Of a stretch of DNA of 37,951 bases, positions 24,011 through 31,705 are shown in pieces. The stretch is from Eremococcus coleocola DSM 15696. GTDB lineage: Bacteria > Bacillota > Bacilli > Lactobacillales > Aerococcaceae. Made by a program: the position numbers and the translations under genes. The stretch is taken from contig NZ_KE386808.1 in NCBI RefSeq assembly GCF_000428865.1, forward strand, positions 1-37,951. The letters are read 5' to 3'. The notes beneath the pieces were generated by a model. That model worked only from the letters and a program-made list of their open reading frames with translations, did no database searches and was not told the DNA's origin. Position 1 is the stretch's first letter; each line of letters starts with the position of its first letter.

Positions 24011-24127
24011 TTGAAGAGTGATGATTATCCCCAGGGACAAAGCTACAGTATCATATCAATAGCTTCACCTAAACCTCGAATTTATGATGAATTGAGGTAT
24101 TGGTATGAAAGGAATTTTAGAACTTAA
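24011..24127 (+). CDS. 38-codon upstream ORF overlapping mgtE
   Basis: TTG at 24011 has AAAGGAG eight bases upstream, a better ribosome site than that of mgtE. The ORF reads MKSDDYPQGQSYSII, then SIASPKPRIYDEL and RYWYERNFRT, stopping at 24125-24127, 23 bases inside mgtE in another frame. It starts with acidic residues and proline (DDYP) and has a later PKPR. Such acidic/proline runs are known to destabilise ribosomes at low Mg2+, and Salmonella mgtL is a proline-rich leader of an Mg2+ transporter. A coupling or sensing role is inference. It could also be chance. Confidence 0.5.
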   Translation: MKSDDYPQGQSYSIISIASPKPRIYDELRYWYERNFRT

Positions 24128-25430
24128 CAAAAAAGAATTATTTGATCTAACAGAAAAATTAAATAGAATGCATGAAGTTGATTTGGCTCATTTTATGGAA
24201 GAGCTTGATACAGAAGAAGTCTTATTTATCAGTCGTCTTATTAAAAAAGAACAATTATCAGAAGCTATCGCTGAGTTGGGCACAGATTATAAACAAGCAA
24301 TGATCGAGCATTTAAGTGATTCTGAGCTTGAGACCGTCATTCAACATCTGGATTCATTCGAATTAGCTGAAACCATGCGTGAAGTACCCGCTAATATCGT
24401 TAAACGATTAATCCGCCATATAGATGATAATAGACGCCCGTTAATCAATCAGGTGTTAGGTTATCCAGAAGAAAGTGTCGGCTCTATTATGGGGGTCGAG
24501 TTAGTAAAATGTTATGAAAATGATACGTTAGAGACGATGATTGAAAAAGTAAAGACCGCTCAATTTGATGCAGAATATTTACAAGTTATTTGGGTGGTCA
24601 ATCACAGCCAACAATTACAGGGCTTCATTAATGTTGCGGATCTCTTAAGATATCAAGATCAACCATTATCAGAGTTAATCAAATACGATGTCATTTCCAT
24701 TAACACATTAGCTGACCAAGAAGAAGCGGCTAAATTCATGAACAAATATCACTTAGCTGTTTTACCTGTTATTGATGAAGAAGGTTGCTTAGTAGGGGTT
24801 ATTTCAACTGAGACCGTTTTAGATGTTATTGAAGAAGAGTTTTCTGAAGATATCGCCCAAATGCAAGGGATGGCTAATATTGATGAAGGCTATTTAGAAG
24901 AGTCTACCTATTCACATTTTTTAAAACGGATTAAATGGCTCTTGATATTAATGATTACCGCGACAATGACTGGTTACATTATTCAAAAATATGATGATAT
25001 ACTTTCAACTAGTGTCGTGCTGGCAGCCTATATTCCAATGTTAATGGATAGTGGTGGAAATGCTGGTGGCCAAGCCACAACGGTTATTATCCGTTCCCTT
25101 ACTTTAGGTGAATTGGATAGTAAGGATATTTTAAAAATTGTTTGGAAAGAGTTAAGAATTGCCTTAATGGTCGGGCTAACCTTAGCTATCATCAATGTTA
25201 TTCGAATTGGGATGATGGATCATGTTAGTTTAATGGTTAATTTAACTGTATCACTTAGTTTAATGTGTACTATCGTGATGGCTAAACTAGTTGGGGCTGT
25301 ATTGCCATTTATTGGATTATTCTTTAAACAAGATCCAGTGGTCATGGCAGGTCCATTGATTACAACGATTGTTGATACTTTCGCTTTAATTATTTATTTT
25401 GAAATTGCTAGTCTTTTATTAGGTATTTAA
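24105..25430 (+). CDS. mgtE: Magnesium transporter MgtE
   Basis: A 441-residue Mg2+-gated channel. The cytoplasmic N domain (about 1-120, superhelix with ELDTEEVLFISRLI-type repeats) is followed by a CBS pair (about 130-245). A connecting helix and five membrane helices (about 270-440) come next, with the pore motif DSGGNAGGQATTVIIRSL and the last helices DPVVMAGPLITTIVDTFALI. Length and motifs are normal. When cytosolic Mg2+ is high, the N and CBS domains close the channel. Transcription should be governed by the M-box upstream, and the ATG lies inside a small upstream ORF with only TGAGG as its own ribosome site. Confidence 0.95.
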   Translation: MKGILELNKKELFDLTEKLNRMHEVDLAHFMEELDTEEVLFISRLIKKEQLSEAIAELGTDYKQAMIEHLSDSELETVIQHLDSFELAETMREVPANIVKRLIRHIDDNRRPLINQVLGYPEESVGSIMGVELVKCYENDTLETMIEKVKTAQFDAEYLQVIWVVNHSQQLQGFINVADLLRYQDQPLSELIKYDVISINTLADQEEAAKFMNKYHLAVLPVIDEEGCLVGVISTETVLDVIEEEFSEDIAQMQGMANIDEGYLEESTYSHFLKRIKWLLILMITATMTGYIIQKYDDILSTSVVLAAYIPMLMDSGGNAGGQATTVIIRSLTLGELDSKDILKIVWKELRIALMVGLTLAIINVIRIGMMDHVSLMVNLTVSLSLMCTIVMAKLVGAVLPFIGLFFKQDPVVMAGPLITTIVDTFALIIYFEIASLLLGI

Positions 25431-25433
25431 GAC

Positions 25434-25483
25434 TTTATGTCAAGTAGAATTAGTGTTAGGCGATCATACATATGTGACATAAA
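25434..25483. repeat. Inverted repeat after mgtE
   Basis: TTTATGTCA (25434-25442) pairs with TGACATAAA (25475-25483). There is no T run. It could be a weak terminator or an IS end. Confidence 0.4.
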
Positions 25484-25515
25484 ACTAAATAAAAAAGAAG
25501 CGTTACCGAAATAAA

Positions 25516-25703
25516 GTGATTGAATTTGCGATAAAACATGATAACAATTCAGCAGCGCAAGAAAAAACGGTATGAGTCGCCAGGATGTTAAAAGGTGGCG
25601 AGATCGTTTTGACGGGACCTGGGACAGCATCAGAAATAAAAGTCATCGCCCGCATTCCCATCCTAGTCAACATACATTGGAAGAATTGTTATTGATAAAA
25701 TGG
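25516..25703 (+). pseudogene. Transposase N-terminal fragment (IS3/IS481-like HTH)
   Basis: One frame gives VIEFAIKHDNNSAAQEK and is then continued in another frame by MSRQDVKRWRDRFDGTWDSI followed by RNKSHRPHSHPSQHT and LEELLLIKW. This is the helix-turn-helix and linker of integrase-type transposases. A small deletion near the TATG at 25572 breaks the frame. It runs directly into the IS256-type right end at 25697, so another element cut it off. Confidence 0.6.
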
Positions 25704-25748
25704 AATAAAAATGTGCTAGTTATTTTTACATAATATTATGGACTTAAC
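25697..25748 (+). mobile_element. IS256-type right end, copy 2
   Basis: AAATGGAATAAAAATGTGCT, then AGTTATTTTTACATAATA and TTATGGACTT match the right end of the first relic (17697-17747) with few changes. No transposase C-terminus is present beside it. Confidence 0.7.
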
Positions 25749-25908
25749 TTGTTAGTCATCTAACTTTGTTTAATTTTCTATAGTTCGTGTTTGAGTTATA
25801 CCGTCTTTTAGCCTAACCAAACCCTAATAGGTGAGATATGTCTTCGATTATATTAAAATAGAAAAATATAGTTTGAAACTGAGTATTATTTCTAAAAGGA
25901 GATGTATT

Positions 25909-26865
25909 ATGGGATTATTAGTAGACGGTGTTTGGAAAGACCAATGGTATGATACAAAATCAACGGGTGGTCATTTTGTACGTAAAGATTCACAATTCAG
26001 AAATTGGATTACAATAGATGGTGCACCAGGTCTGACTGGTGAAGGTGGCTTTAAAGCGGAAGCTGGACGCTACCATCTATACGTCTCACTAGCTTGTCCA
26101 TGGGCTAGTCGCACTTTAATGATGCGTAAATTAAAAGGTTTAGAAGATATAATTTCAATCTCTATCGTAAACCCAATCATGTTAGAAAACGGTTGGACAT
26201 TTGCACCAGACCAAGGTGTAATTCCTGATCCAATCTTGAACGCTGATTTTTTACACCAAGTCTATACCTATGCTGACTCTGAGTACACTGGTCGAGTAAC
26301 TGTTCCTGTTTTATATGATAAAAAAAAAGATACCATCGTCAACAACGAATCATCTGAAATTATGTTGATGTTAAACTCAGCCTTTGATGAAATTGGTGCT
26401 AAAGAAGGCGACTACTATCCAGAAGAATTGCGTGACCAAATTAAAGAAATGGATGACTATGTATATCCCAACATCAACAACGGTGTTTATAAAGCTGGTT
26501 TTGCGACAGATCAAGCAGTTTATGAAGAAGAAGTTGGTCATGTATTCGATGCCCTAAAGAAATTAGACAACATTTTAGCTGATAACAAGTTCTTACTAGG
26601 CGACAAATTTACTACTTCTGATATTCGCTTATTCCCGACTTTAATACGTTTCGAGCATGTTTACTATGGTCACTTCAAGTGCAATATTAAACATTTAACT
26701 GATTTTGAAAATGTATGGCGTTATACACGTGAAATCTACAATATGCCAGGTATTTCTGACACAGTTGATTTCTACCACATCCAACACCATTACTACGGAA
26801 GCCACCCGACAATCAACCCGAACGGTATTATTCCAGCAGGTCCTGCAATTAGCTTAGACATTTAG
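25909..26865 (+). CDS. Glutathione S-transferase, glutathionyl-hydroquinone reductase (YqjG/ECM4) type
   Basis: A 318-residue omega/xi-class GST. Catalytic C63 lies in LYVSLACPWASRT, as in YqjG and Ecm4, which reduce glutathionyl-hydroquinones. Other blocks are GRVTVPVLYDKKKDTIVNNE (thioredoxin-fold cis-Pro and binding Ser), LGDKFTTSDIRLFPTLIRF in the helical domain, and HYYGSHPTINPNGIIPAGP near the end, the family's typical tail. Its true start is 25909 behind AAGGAG; an earlier in-frame ATG at 25831 has no ribosome site. It is a single-gene unit with its own terminator. Whether the host makes glutathione or uses another thiol cannot be judged here. Confidence 0.9.
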   Translation: MGLLVDGVWKDQWYDTKSTGGHFVRKDSQFRNWITIDGAPGLTGEGGFKAEAGRYHLYVSLACPWASRTLMMRKLKGLEDIISISIVNPIMLENGWTFAPDQGVIPDPILNADFLHQVYTYADSEYTGRVTVPVLYDKKKDTIVNNESSEIMLMLNSAFDEIGAKEGDYYPEELRDQIKEMDDYVYPNINNGVYKAGFATDQAVYEEEVGHVFDALKKLDNILADNKFLLGDKFTTSDIRLFPTLIRFEHVYYGHFKCNIKHLTDFENVWRYTREIYNMPGISDTVDFYHIQHHYYGSHPTINPNGIIPAGPAISLDI

Positions 26866-26873
26866 ATATAGAT

Positions 26874-26908
26874 AATCACCTGGAGAACGTTTCTATAGGT
26901 GATTTTTT
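26874..26908 (+). terminator. Terminator of the GST gene
   Basis: AATCACCT pairs with AGGTGATT and runs into TTTTTTG, 9 bases after the stop. Confidence 0.85.
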
Positions 26909-27190
26909 GTCTAGGTTCGCCCAGCATGGGCGTTAACTTGGCGGGTCAAGCCCGCTACTTCTAACGCATGTGAGACTGTAATGACTAAAGTCAAACAGTC
27001 TCAGCAAGTCTTTGCAGTAGGAACTTCTAGCCAAGGGCAAGGATGTCGGTACCCTATCCTTATATTATTTCAGCAGAGATCATCAAGAATCGCTACGCTT
27101 TCCTCCTTGACAAACTCCTTTGAAAGAATAGTTAGTCGTTAGGTCTAGGGCATCAGAAGTTTTAGTATGTGTAACATATGTTTGACAACT
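26909..27190 (+). other. Structured non-coding stretch, possible transposon end
   Basis: Several strong stems follow one another: CGCCC-agcat-GGGCG, GCGGG-tcaa-GCCCGC, GAGACTGT/ACAGTCTC (about 26969-27001) and AAGGAT/ATCCTT. The GC content is higher than in the surroundings. Serial hairpins like these occur at IS200/IS605 right ends and in TnpB guide RNAs, but no TnpB coding sequence is seen next to it. The identity is open. Confidence 0.35.
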
Positions 27191-27195
27191 CTAGT

Positions 27196-27248
27196 CCTGT
27201 CAAGTGTCGCTTTGCTTTTCCCCCCTTGACAGAACCTTGCCAGCAATA
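27196..27248. repeat. Short palindromic repeat, copy 2
   Basis: CCTGTCAAGTGTCGCTTTGC, then TTTTCCCCCCCTTGACAGAA and CCTTGCCAGCAAT repeat the block at 17627-17677. CTGTCAAG pairs with CTTGACAG, leaving a loop of about 25 bases. Confidence 0.65.
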
Positions 27249-27947
27249 CCTTAAAGAGATTAGCAAAAGCATTCGGTAAAAATTTAAAGTTTCTTTTGAG
27301 GAACCAACAGAGAACAAAGAAAAGGTAGAGTTTTCAATCGCAGAAGAACCTACAGCATATCAATTGAAAAAAATGAAATACCTCCATTTGGCGAACTTAT
27401 TTCTCAACAGACGATAGTAAAGCGTTATAAGGAAAGAATATGTTCAAAGAAGGATGGAAGACTTTTTAGGAACTCAGTTGCATTTAGCAGCTTAGTTCTT
27501 TTTTTAGTATACGGGTAAGTCATATATCTAGGGTGAAAATCCCTAAGGCACTAGCTATCGGTGATATTCATCATGCTTGCTAAGCTGGACTCAAGCGAAG
27601 TAGCGTAGAGAAGAAACGATAAGGAAATCGTGACTTCACCAATAATAAAAAAAAACGACCCTGTCTATAGTGGATAAAACGGTATATCAGTGGCTGAAAT
27701 CGAACCGTCCATTCGAGCAAACTGGTAAGATATCAAACAACAGACCATCCATCGCAAATGCAAAAAGAACTTCGTGAAAAAAACCGAAATACCACAGGTA
27801 GATGGTATTAAGTGAAAATAAGGCAAGCGCATCTGTATAAAAATCAAGCGTATCTTTGAGATTCCAGGTTAGGCGGCTAATGCCTCTATACTAGACTAAT
27901 ATTATGGGGTACCTAATGATTTTCAAGTTTTTGAACTTTATTTTCGA
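27249..27947 (+). other. Decayed mobile DNA without intact genes
   Basis: No intact gene is seen. At 27467-27505 AGGAACTCAGTTGC and GCAGCTTAGTTCTTTTTTT form a hairpin like the ISL3 end at 8371. From about 27515, GGGTGAAAATCCC and the later GAAACGATAAGGAAATCGTG look like the 5' part of a group II intron, weakly. At about 27755-27800 MQKELREKNRN resembles part of an IS3 orfA. All are fragments. Confidence 0.4.
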
Positions 27948-27976
27948 TTATCGGGTTAAGAGAATGGGCTTATAAT
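27948..27976 (+). promoter_or_regulatory. Predicted promoter of the ccdA-tlpA-msrAB operon
   Basis: TATAAT (27971-27976) lies 17 bases after a weak TTATCG (27948-27953). A weak -35 box fits a gene set that needs an activator. TTCAA-gttt-TTGAA lies just upstream, at about 27922-27935. Confidence 0.5.
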
Positions 27977-28013
27977 AAAGACATAAATAAATATTTCAAG
28001 GAGGCGCATAATC

Positions 28014-28730
28014 ATGGTACAAAGTGAATTGTTGATGAGTTCTGTGTTTATTGCTGGTTTTCTCTCATTTTTCGCACCGTGTACATTTCCCTTATTGCCG
28101 GTATATATTGGGCTGTTGACAGATAAAGCAGGAGAATACAATAAAATGACAATCGGAAGGCTAGAGATTAATAAAGGAGCCATTATCAAGACCATGGCAT
28201 TCGTTCTGGGACTTTCAACGAGTTTCGTTATTTTAGGTTTTGGGGCAGGTATTATTGGAAAATTGTTAATCAATCGATGGTTATTGACGATTGCCGGATT
28301 CATAGTATTTTTATTGGGTATTCATCAAATGGATTTAATCCAATTTGAAAAAATAAATCAATTCAATGGTATTCAGGTTAACCATAATAAGCCAAAAGCA
28401 CTGGGGGCCTATTTAATGGGTGTATCATTCAGTTTAGGTTGGACCCCTTGCGTCGGACCCATCTTAGCCGCCGTCTTAATAACTTCTGCTAGCAGTGGTC
28501 AACAATTTTATGGAGCATTCTTAATGTTGGTTTATTCAATCGGCTTAATGATTCCCTTTTTAATCATGGCCATCGCTTCCAGTGCCTTGATGAATCATTT
28601 CGAACAAGTAAAGAAACATTTAGTCACCATTAAACGTATCGGAGGATTTTTAGTTGCTTTAATGGGAATTGTGCTAATGAGTAATCAGTTACCAAATTTA
28701 ACCGCCTTTTTTAACAACTTATTTAACTAG
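28014..28730 (+). CDS. ccdA: CcdA-type thiol:disulfide electron transporter
   Basis: A 238-residue protein with six likely membrane helices. The paired redox cysteines lie in the first helix (C23 in [15 protein letters not shown]) and the fourth (C146 in [14 protein letters not shown]), as in CcdA and the central domain of DsbD. It carries electrons from cytoplasmic thioredoxin to thioredoxin-like proteins outside the membrane. AAGGAGG precedes the ATG. The next gene begins 20 bases later and encodes such a partner, followed by MsrAB, so here CcdA most likely feeds methionine sulfoxide reduction rather than cytochrome c maturation; no cytochrome genes are nearby. Confidence 0.92.
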   Translation: MVQSELLMSSVFIAGFLSFFAPCTFPLLPVYIGLLTDKAGEYNKMTIGRLEINKGAIIKTMAFVLGLSTSFVILGFGAGIIGKLLINRWLLTIAGFIVFLLGIHQMDLIQFEKINQFNGIQVNHNKPKALGAYLMGVSFSLGWTPCVGPILAAVLITSASSGQQFYGAFLMLVYSIGLMIPFLIMAIASSALMNHFEQVKKHLVTIKRIGGFLVALMGIVLMSNQLPNLTAFFNNLFN

Positions 28731-28750
28731 CAAACAAGGAGGAAAAAATT

Positions 28751-29731
28751 ATGAAAAAGAGATTATTATTTGGATTAGTGGCAATGTCAATCGTATTAAG
28801 TGCTTGTGAATCAGGAAATCAGTCAAACAATGAAGGAATGAAAGACGGAGAATCGACAAAAATGGAGACGAAGATGGCCGGAAGTGAATCAAAAGACATG
28901 ATGGATGACGCATCAGACGACATGGAATCGGAATCAATGATGGATAGTGCCACAGACAAAATGGACGAACCGGAATCAGACAAAATGGATGATAAGATGG
29001 CCGGAAGTGAATCAAAAGACATGATGGATGACGCATCAGACGACATGGAATCGGAATCAATGATGGATAGTGCCACAGACAAAATGGACGAACCGGAATC
29101 AGACAAAATGGATGATAACATGGCCGGAAGTGAATCAAAAGACTTGATGGATGACGCATCAGACGACATGGACGAAATGGAATCGGAATCAATGATGGAT
29201 AGTACCACAGACAATATGGACGAATCGGAATCAGACAAAAAGGATGACAAGATGACCGAAAGCGAATCAAGCAAAAAGGATGATACCATGACTAGCGAAA
29301 AAATGAACCAAGGTGAATTAGCACCAGATTTCAACTTACCAGATATAGACGGCAATATGTATAAATTAAGTGACCAAAAAGGTAAGAAAGTATATATAAA
29401 ATATTGGGCTTCATGGTGTCCGATTTGTTTAGCTGGCTTATCAGAAATAGATGAGCTTTCAAAAACGTCAGAAGACTATGAAATTGTAACGGTCGTTTCA
29501 CCGGGGCATAATGGCGAAAAGAATAAAGAAGATTTTATCAAATGGTTTAAGAGCTTAAACTATAAAAATATAAAAGTTTTAGTAGATGAATCAGGCAAAT
29601 TCATTGAAGATTACGGCATTCGTTCAACACCGACCAATGTGATTGTAGGTTCAGATGGTGTGTTAGTAAAAGTTGTTCCAGGACAATTAAATAAAGAGAC
29701 ATTAGATCAAATTTATAAAGAAGTTCAGTAG
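28751..29731 (+). CDS. TlpA/ResA-like thioredoxin lipoprotein with Met-rich repeat linker
   Basis: A 326-residue lipoprotein. The signal ends in the lipobox IVLSAC with lipidated C19. Residues about 27-185 form an acidic, disordered-looking segment made of three 41-residue repeats (GSESKDMMDDASDDM, ESESMMDSATDKM, DEPESDKMDD) plus a degenerate tail; I count about 28 methionines there. A TlpA-like thioredoxin domain follows (about 187-326): APDFNLPDIDGN, active site C223-P-I-C226 in WASWCPICLAG, cis-Pro near STPTNVIV. The domain should take electrons from CcdA and reduce MsrAB. The linker tethers it to the membrane and could itself be oxidised. RBS AAGGAGG. Confidence 0.9.
   Translation: MKKRLLFGLVAMSIVLSACESGNQSNNEGMKDGESTKMETKMAGSESKDMMDDASDDMESESMMDSATDKMDEPESDKMDDKMAGSESKDMMDDASDDMESESMMDSATDKMDEPESDKMDDNMAGSESKDLMDDASDDMDEMESESMMDSTTDNMDESESDKKDDKMTESESSKKDDTMTSEKMNQGELAPDFNLPDIDGNMYKLSDQKGKKVYIKYWASWCPICLAGLSEIDELSKTSEDYEIVTVVSPGHNGEKNKEDFIKWFKSLNYKNIKVLVDESGKFIEDYGIRSTPTNVIVGSDGVLVKVVPGQLNKETLDQIYKEVQ
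28871..29245 (+). repeat. Three tandem 123-bp repeats in the thioredoxin lipoprotein gene
   Basis: Units start at 28871, 28994 and 29117, each opening with the bases for KMAGSESKD or NMAGSESKD. The first two are nearly identical; the third has changes and a small insertion (DEM). The unit is a multiple of three (41 codons), so changes in copy number keep the frame. Confidence 0.85.
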
Positions 29732-29743
29732 GGAGGGGTAAAA

Positions 29744-30925
29744 ATGAAAAAAATACTTTTATTAATGGTATTGGCAGCGACTTTATTAGTTACAGCGTAT
29801 ATAGTCAAAGCAAATACAACTCATAATGAGCTGGCAAATAGCGAGATGACCAATAAGGAGATGACTCATAACGAGATGAAAAATGACGATACGAGGAATA
29901 AAATCGATGAAATTATCACCCAACAACAAAAGAAATCAGCGGATGAAAATCCAAATGATGCAGTAGACTATTCAAAAGCAGAATTAAAAACAATCTATTT
30001 AGCTGGTGGCTGTTTCTGGGGAGTAGAAGCCTATTTAGAAAAAGTATATGGAGTGGCCGATGTAGTAAGCGGTTATGCCAATGGTGATACAGAAAATCCA
30101 ACTTATGAGGATGTTTCCTATAAAAATTCCGGACATGCAGAAACAGTAAAAGTAGACTATGACCCAGCAAGAATCTCATTGGAACAAATTCTAGACTATT
30201 ATCTATTAGTGGTAGACCCTACCAGTATGAATAGACAGGGAAATGACCGAGGTCTTCAATACAGATCGGGTGTATATTACACGGATGAAAGTGAAAGAAA
30301 AATTATTGAAGAGCGATTGAACAAAGAACAAGCAAAATATGAAGATAAAATCGTGGTAGAAGTTGAAAAATTAGACAATTTCTATGAAGCGGAAGAATAC
30401 CATCAAGATTACTTAAAGAAAAATCCTAATGGCTATTGTCATATTGATATTTCAAAAGCCAATGAAGTAATCATTGATCAATCGAAATATCCAAAACCAT
30501 CAGATGAAGAGTTAAAGAAGAAATTAACAGACGTTCAATACAAGGTTACACAAGAAAATGATACTGAACATGCCTTTTCAAATGAATATTGGGATAATAA
30601 GGATAAAGGCATTTATGTTGATGTCGCAACCGGGGAACCTTTATTTAGTTCAACCGATAAATTTGACTCTGGCTGTGGTTGGCCATCTTTCTCAAAACCG
30701 ATAGCCAAAGAGGTCGTGACTTATCATACGGATTTAAGTTATAATATGAAGCGAACAGAAGTTAGAAGTCGCTCAGGAAATTCGCACCTAGGTCATGTGT
30801 TTGAGGATGGACCAAAGGAATTGGGCGGATTAAGATATTGTATCAATAGTGCTTCCATTCGCTTTGTACCTTTAGAAGAGATGGAGCAAGAAGGATATGG
30901 CTATTTAACCCATTTAATAAAGTAG
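29744..30925 (+). CDS. msrAB: Membrane-anchored MsrA-MsrB methionine sulfoxide reductase fusion
   Basis: A 393-residue protein. An N-terminal helix (about 4-20, [16 protein letters not shown]) anchors it outside the membrane. A short Met/Asn-rich linker follows ([13 protein letters not shown]). MsrA covers about 80-235, with catalytic C90 in [18 protein letters not shown] and resolving-type Cys in NGYCHIDI; it reduces the S form of methionine sulfoxide. MsrB covers about 250-385, with [24 protein letters not shown] and catalytic C366 in [13 protein letters not shown]; it reduces the R form. It follows the thioredoxin lipoprotein by 12 bases and precedes the regulator by 6, so the operon is tight. 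The zinc-binding Cys pairs of many MsrB are absent. Confidence 0.95.
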   Translation: MKKILLLMVLAATLLVTAYIVKANTTHNELANSEMTNKEMTHNEMKNDDTRNKIDEIITQQQKKSADENPNDAVDYSKAELKTIYLAGGCFWGVEAYLEKVYGVADVVSGYANGDTENPTYEDVSYKNSGHAETVKVDYDPARISLEQILDYYLLVVDPTSMNRQGNDRGLQYRSGVYYTDESERKIIEERLNKEQAKYEDKIVVEVEKLDNFYEAEEYHQDYLKKNPNGYCHIDISKANEVIIDQSKYPKPSDEELKKKLTDVQYKVTQENDTEHAFSNEYWDNKDKGIYVDVATGEPLFSSTDKFDSGCGWPSFSKPIAKEVVTYHTDLSYNMKRTEVRSRSGNSHLGHVFEDGPKELGGLRYCINSASIRFVPLEEMEQEGYGYLTHLIK

Positions 30926-30931
30926 GTAAAT

Positions 30932-31705
30932 ATGTATAAATTATTAATTGCAGATGATGAATCCATCATCAGAAAAGGGATAAAAAAATTAGTTAACTAT
31001 GACAAGCTCAATATTACGGAAGTTTTAGAAGCTGAAGAAGGACGAGAAGCCATAGACTTGGCTAATACGCATCAACCTGATATTGTTTTGATGGATATCA
31101 ATATGCCTGAAATGGATGGATTAACCGCTGCAAAAATAATTAAAGAAAATAATCCTAATGTCTATCTGATTATTCTGACGGGATATGATTACTTTGAATA
31201 TGCCCAAACAGCTATTCGGGCAAAAGTTGATGAATATCTATTAAAGCCTATTTCTAAAAAAGACATTGAATATATTTTGAAAAATGCGATCGATAAAATT
31301 GATCACCTAAGAAAAGAACAATCCATAAAAAATATAGAGCAAACTGAAACGATCGAAATTGATGAGGAAAATAAGCTAATCAAGGAATATGTTGAAGAAA
31401 ACTTATTTAATATGGATCTGTCCTTGAATCAAATGGCCGAAGATATTGGCTATAACAGCAACTATTTAAGTGTGCTCGTTAAAAAAATCTATGGGATTCC
31501 TTTTCAAGATTATATCAATAAGAAACGAATGGAAAAGGCGAAAATTCTGCTTCTTTCAACGGATATGAAAAATTATGAAATAGCTAAAACGATAGGAATT
31601 GACGATGTAAATTATTTTTTGACCAAATTTAAGAAATATTACAGTATAACGCCCAAGCAGTTTAAGCAAGGATTAACCGATGAAAAATCATCTGAGAAAA
31701 TTTAG
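30932..31705 (+). CDS. YesN-type response regulator with AraC HTH
   Basis: A 257-residue regulator. The receiver domain has DDE at 8-10, phosphoacceptor D55 in IVLMDINMPEMDG, Thr in IILTGYDYFEYA and Lys in LLKPISKKD. The C-terminal AraC-type DNA-binding domain (about 150-245) has NQMAEDIGYNSNYLSVLVKK and a second HTH, YEIAKTIGIDDVNYFLTKFK, ending YYSITPKQFKQG. It starts 6 bases after msrAB and overlaps the kinase start by 26 bases. Position suggests it activates the ccdA-tlpA-msrAB operon and its own transcription. I recall a similar arrangement beside streptococcal extracellular msrAB genes. Confidence 0.92.
   Translation: MYKLLIADDESIIRKGIKKLVNYDKLNITEVLEAEEGREAIDLANTHQPDIVLMDINMPEMDGLTAAKIIKENNPNVYLIILTGYDYFEYAQTAIRAKVDEYLLKPISKKDIEYILKNAIDKIDHLRKEQSIKNIEQTETIEIDEENKLIKEYVEENLFNMDLSLNQMAEDIGYNSNYLSVLVKKIYGIPFQDYINKKRMEKAKILLLSTDMKNYEIAKTIGIDDVNYFLTKFKKYYSITPKQFKQGLTDEKSSEKI

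Noticed and set aside
28749-29355. Long minus-strand open frames opposite the thioredoxin lipoprotein gene
   Set aside because: They mirror the repetitive Asp/Ser/Met codons on the plus strand, have no ribosome site, and give low-complexity proteins.
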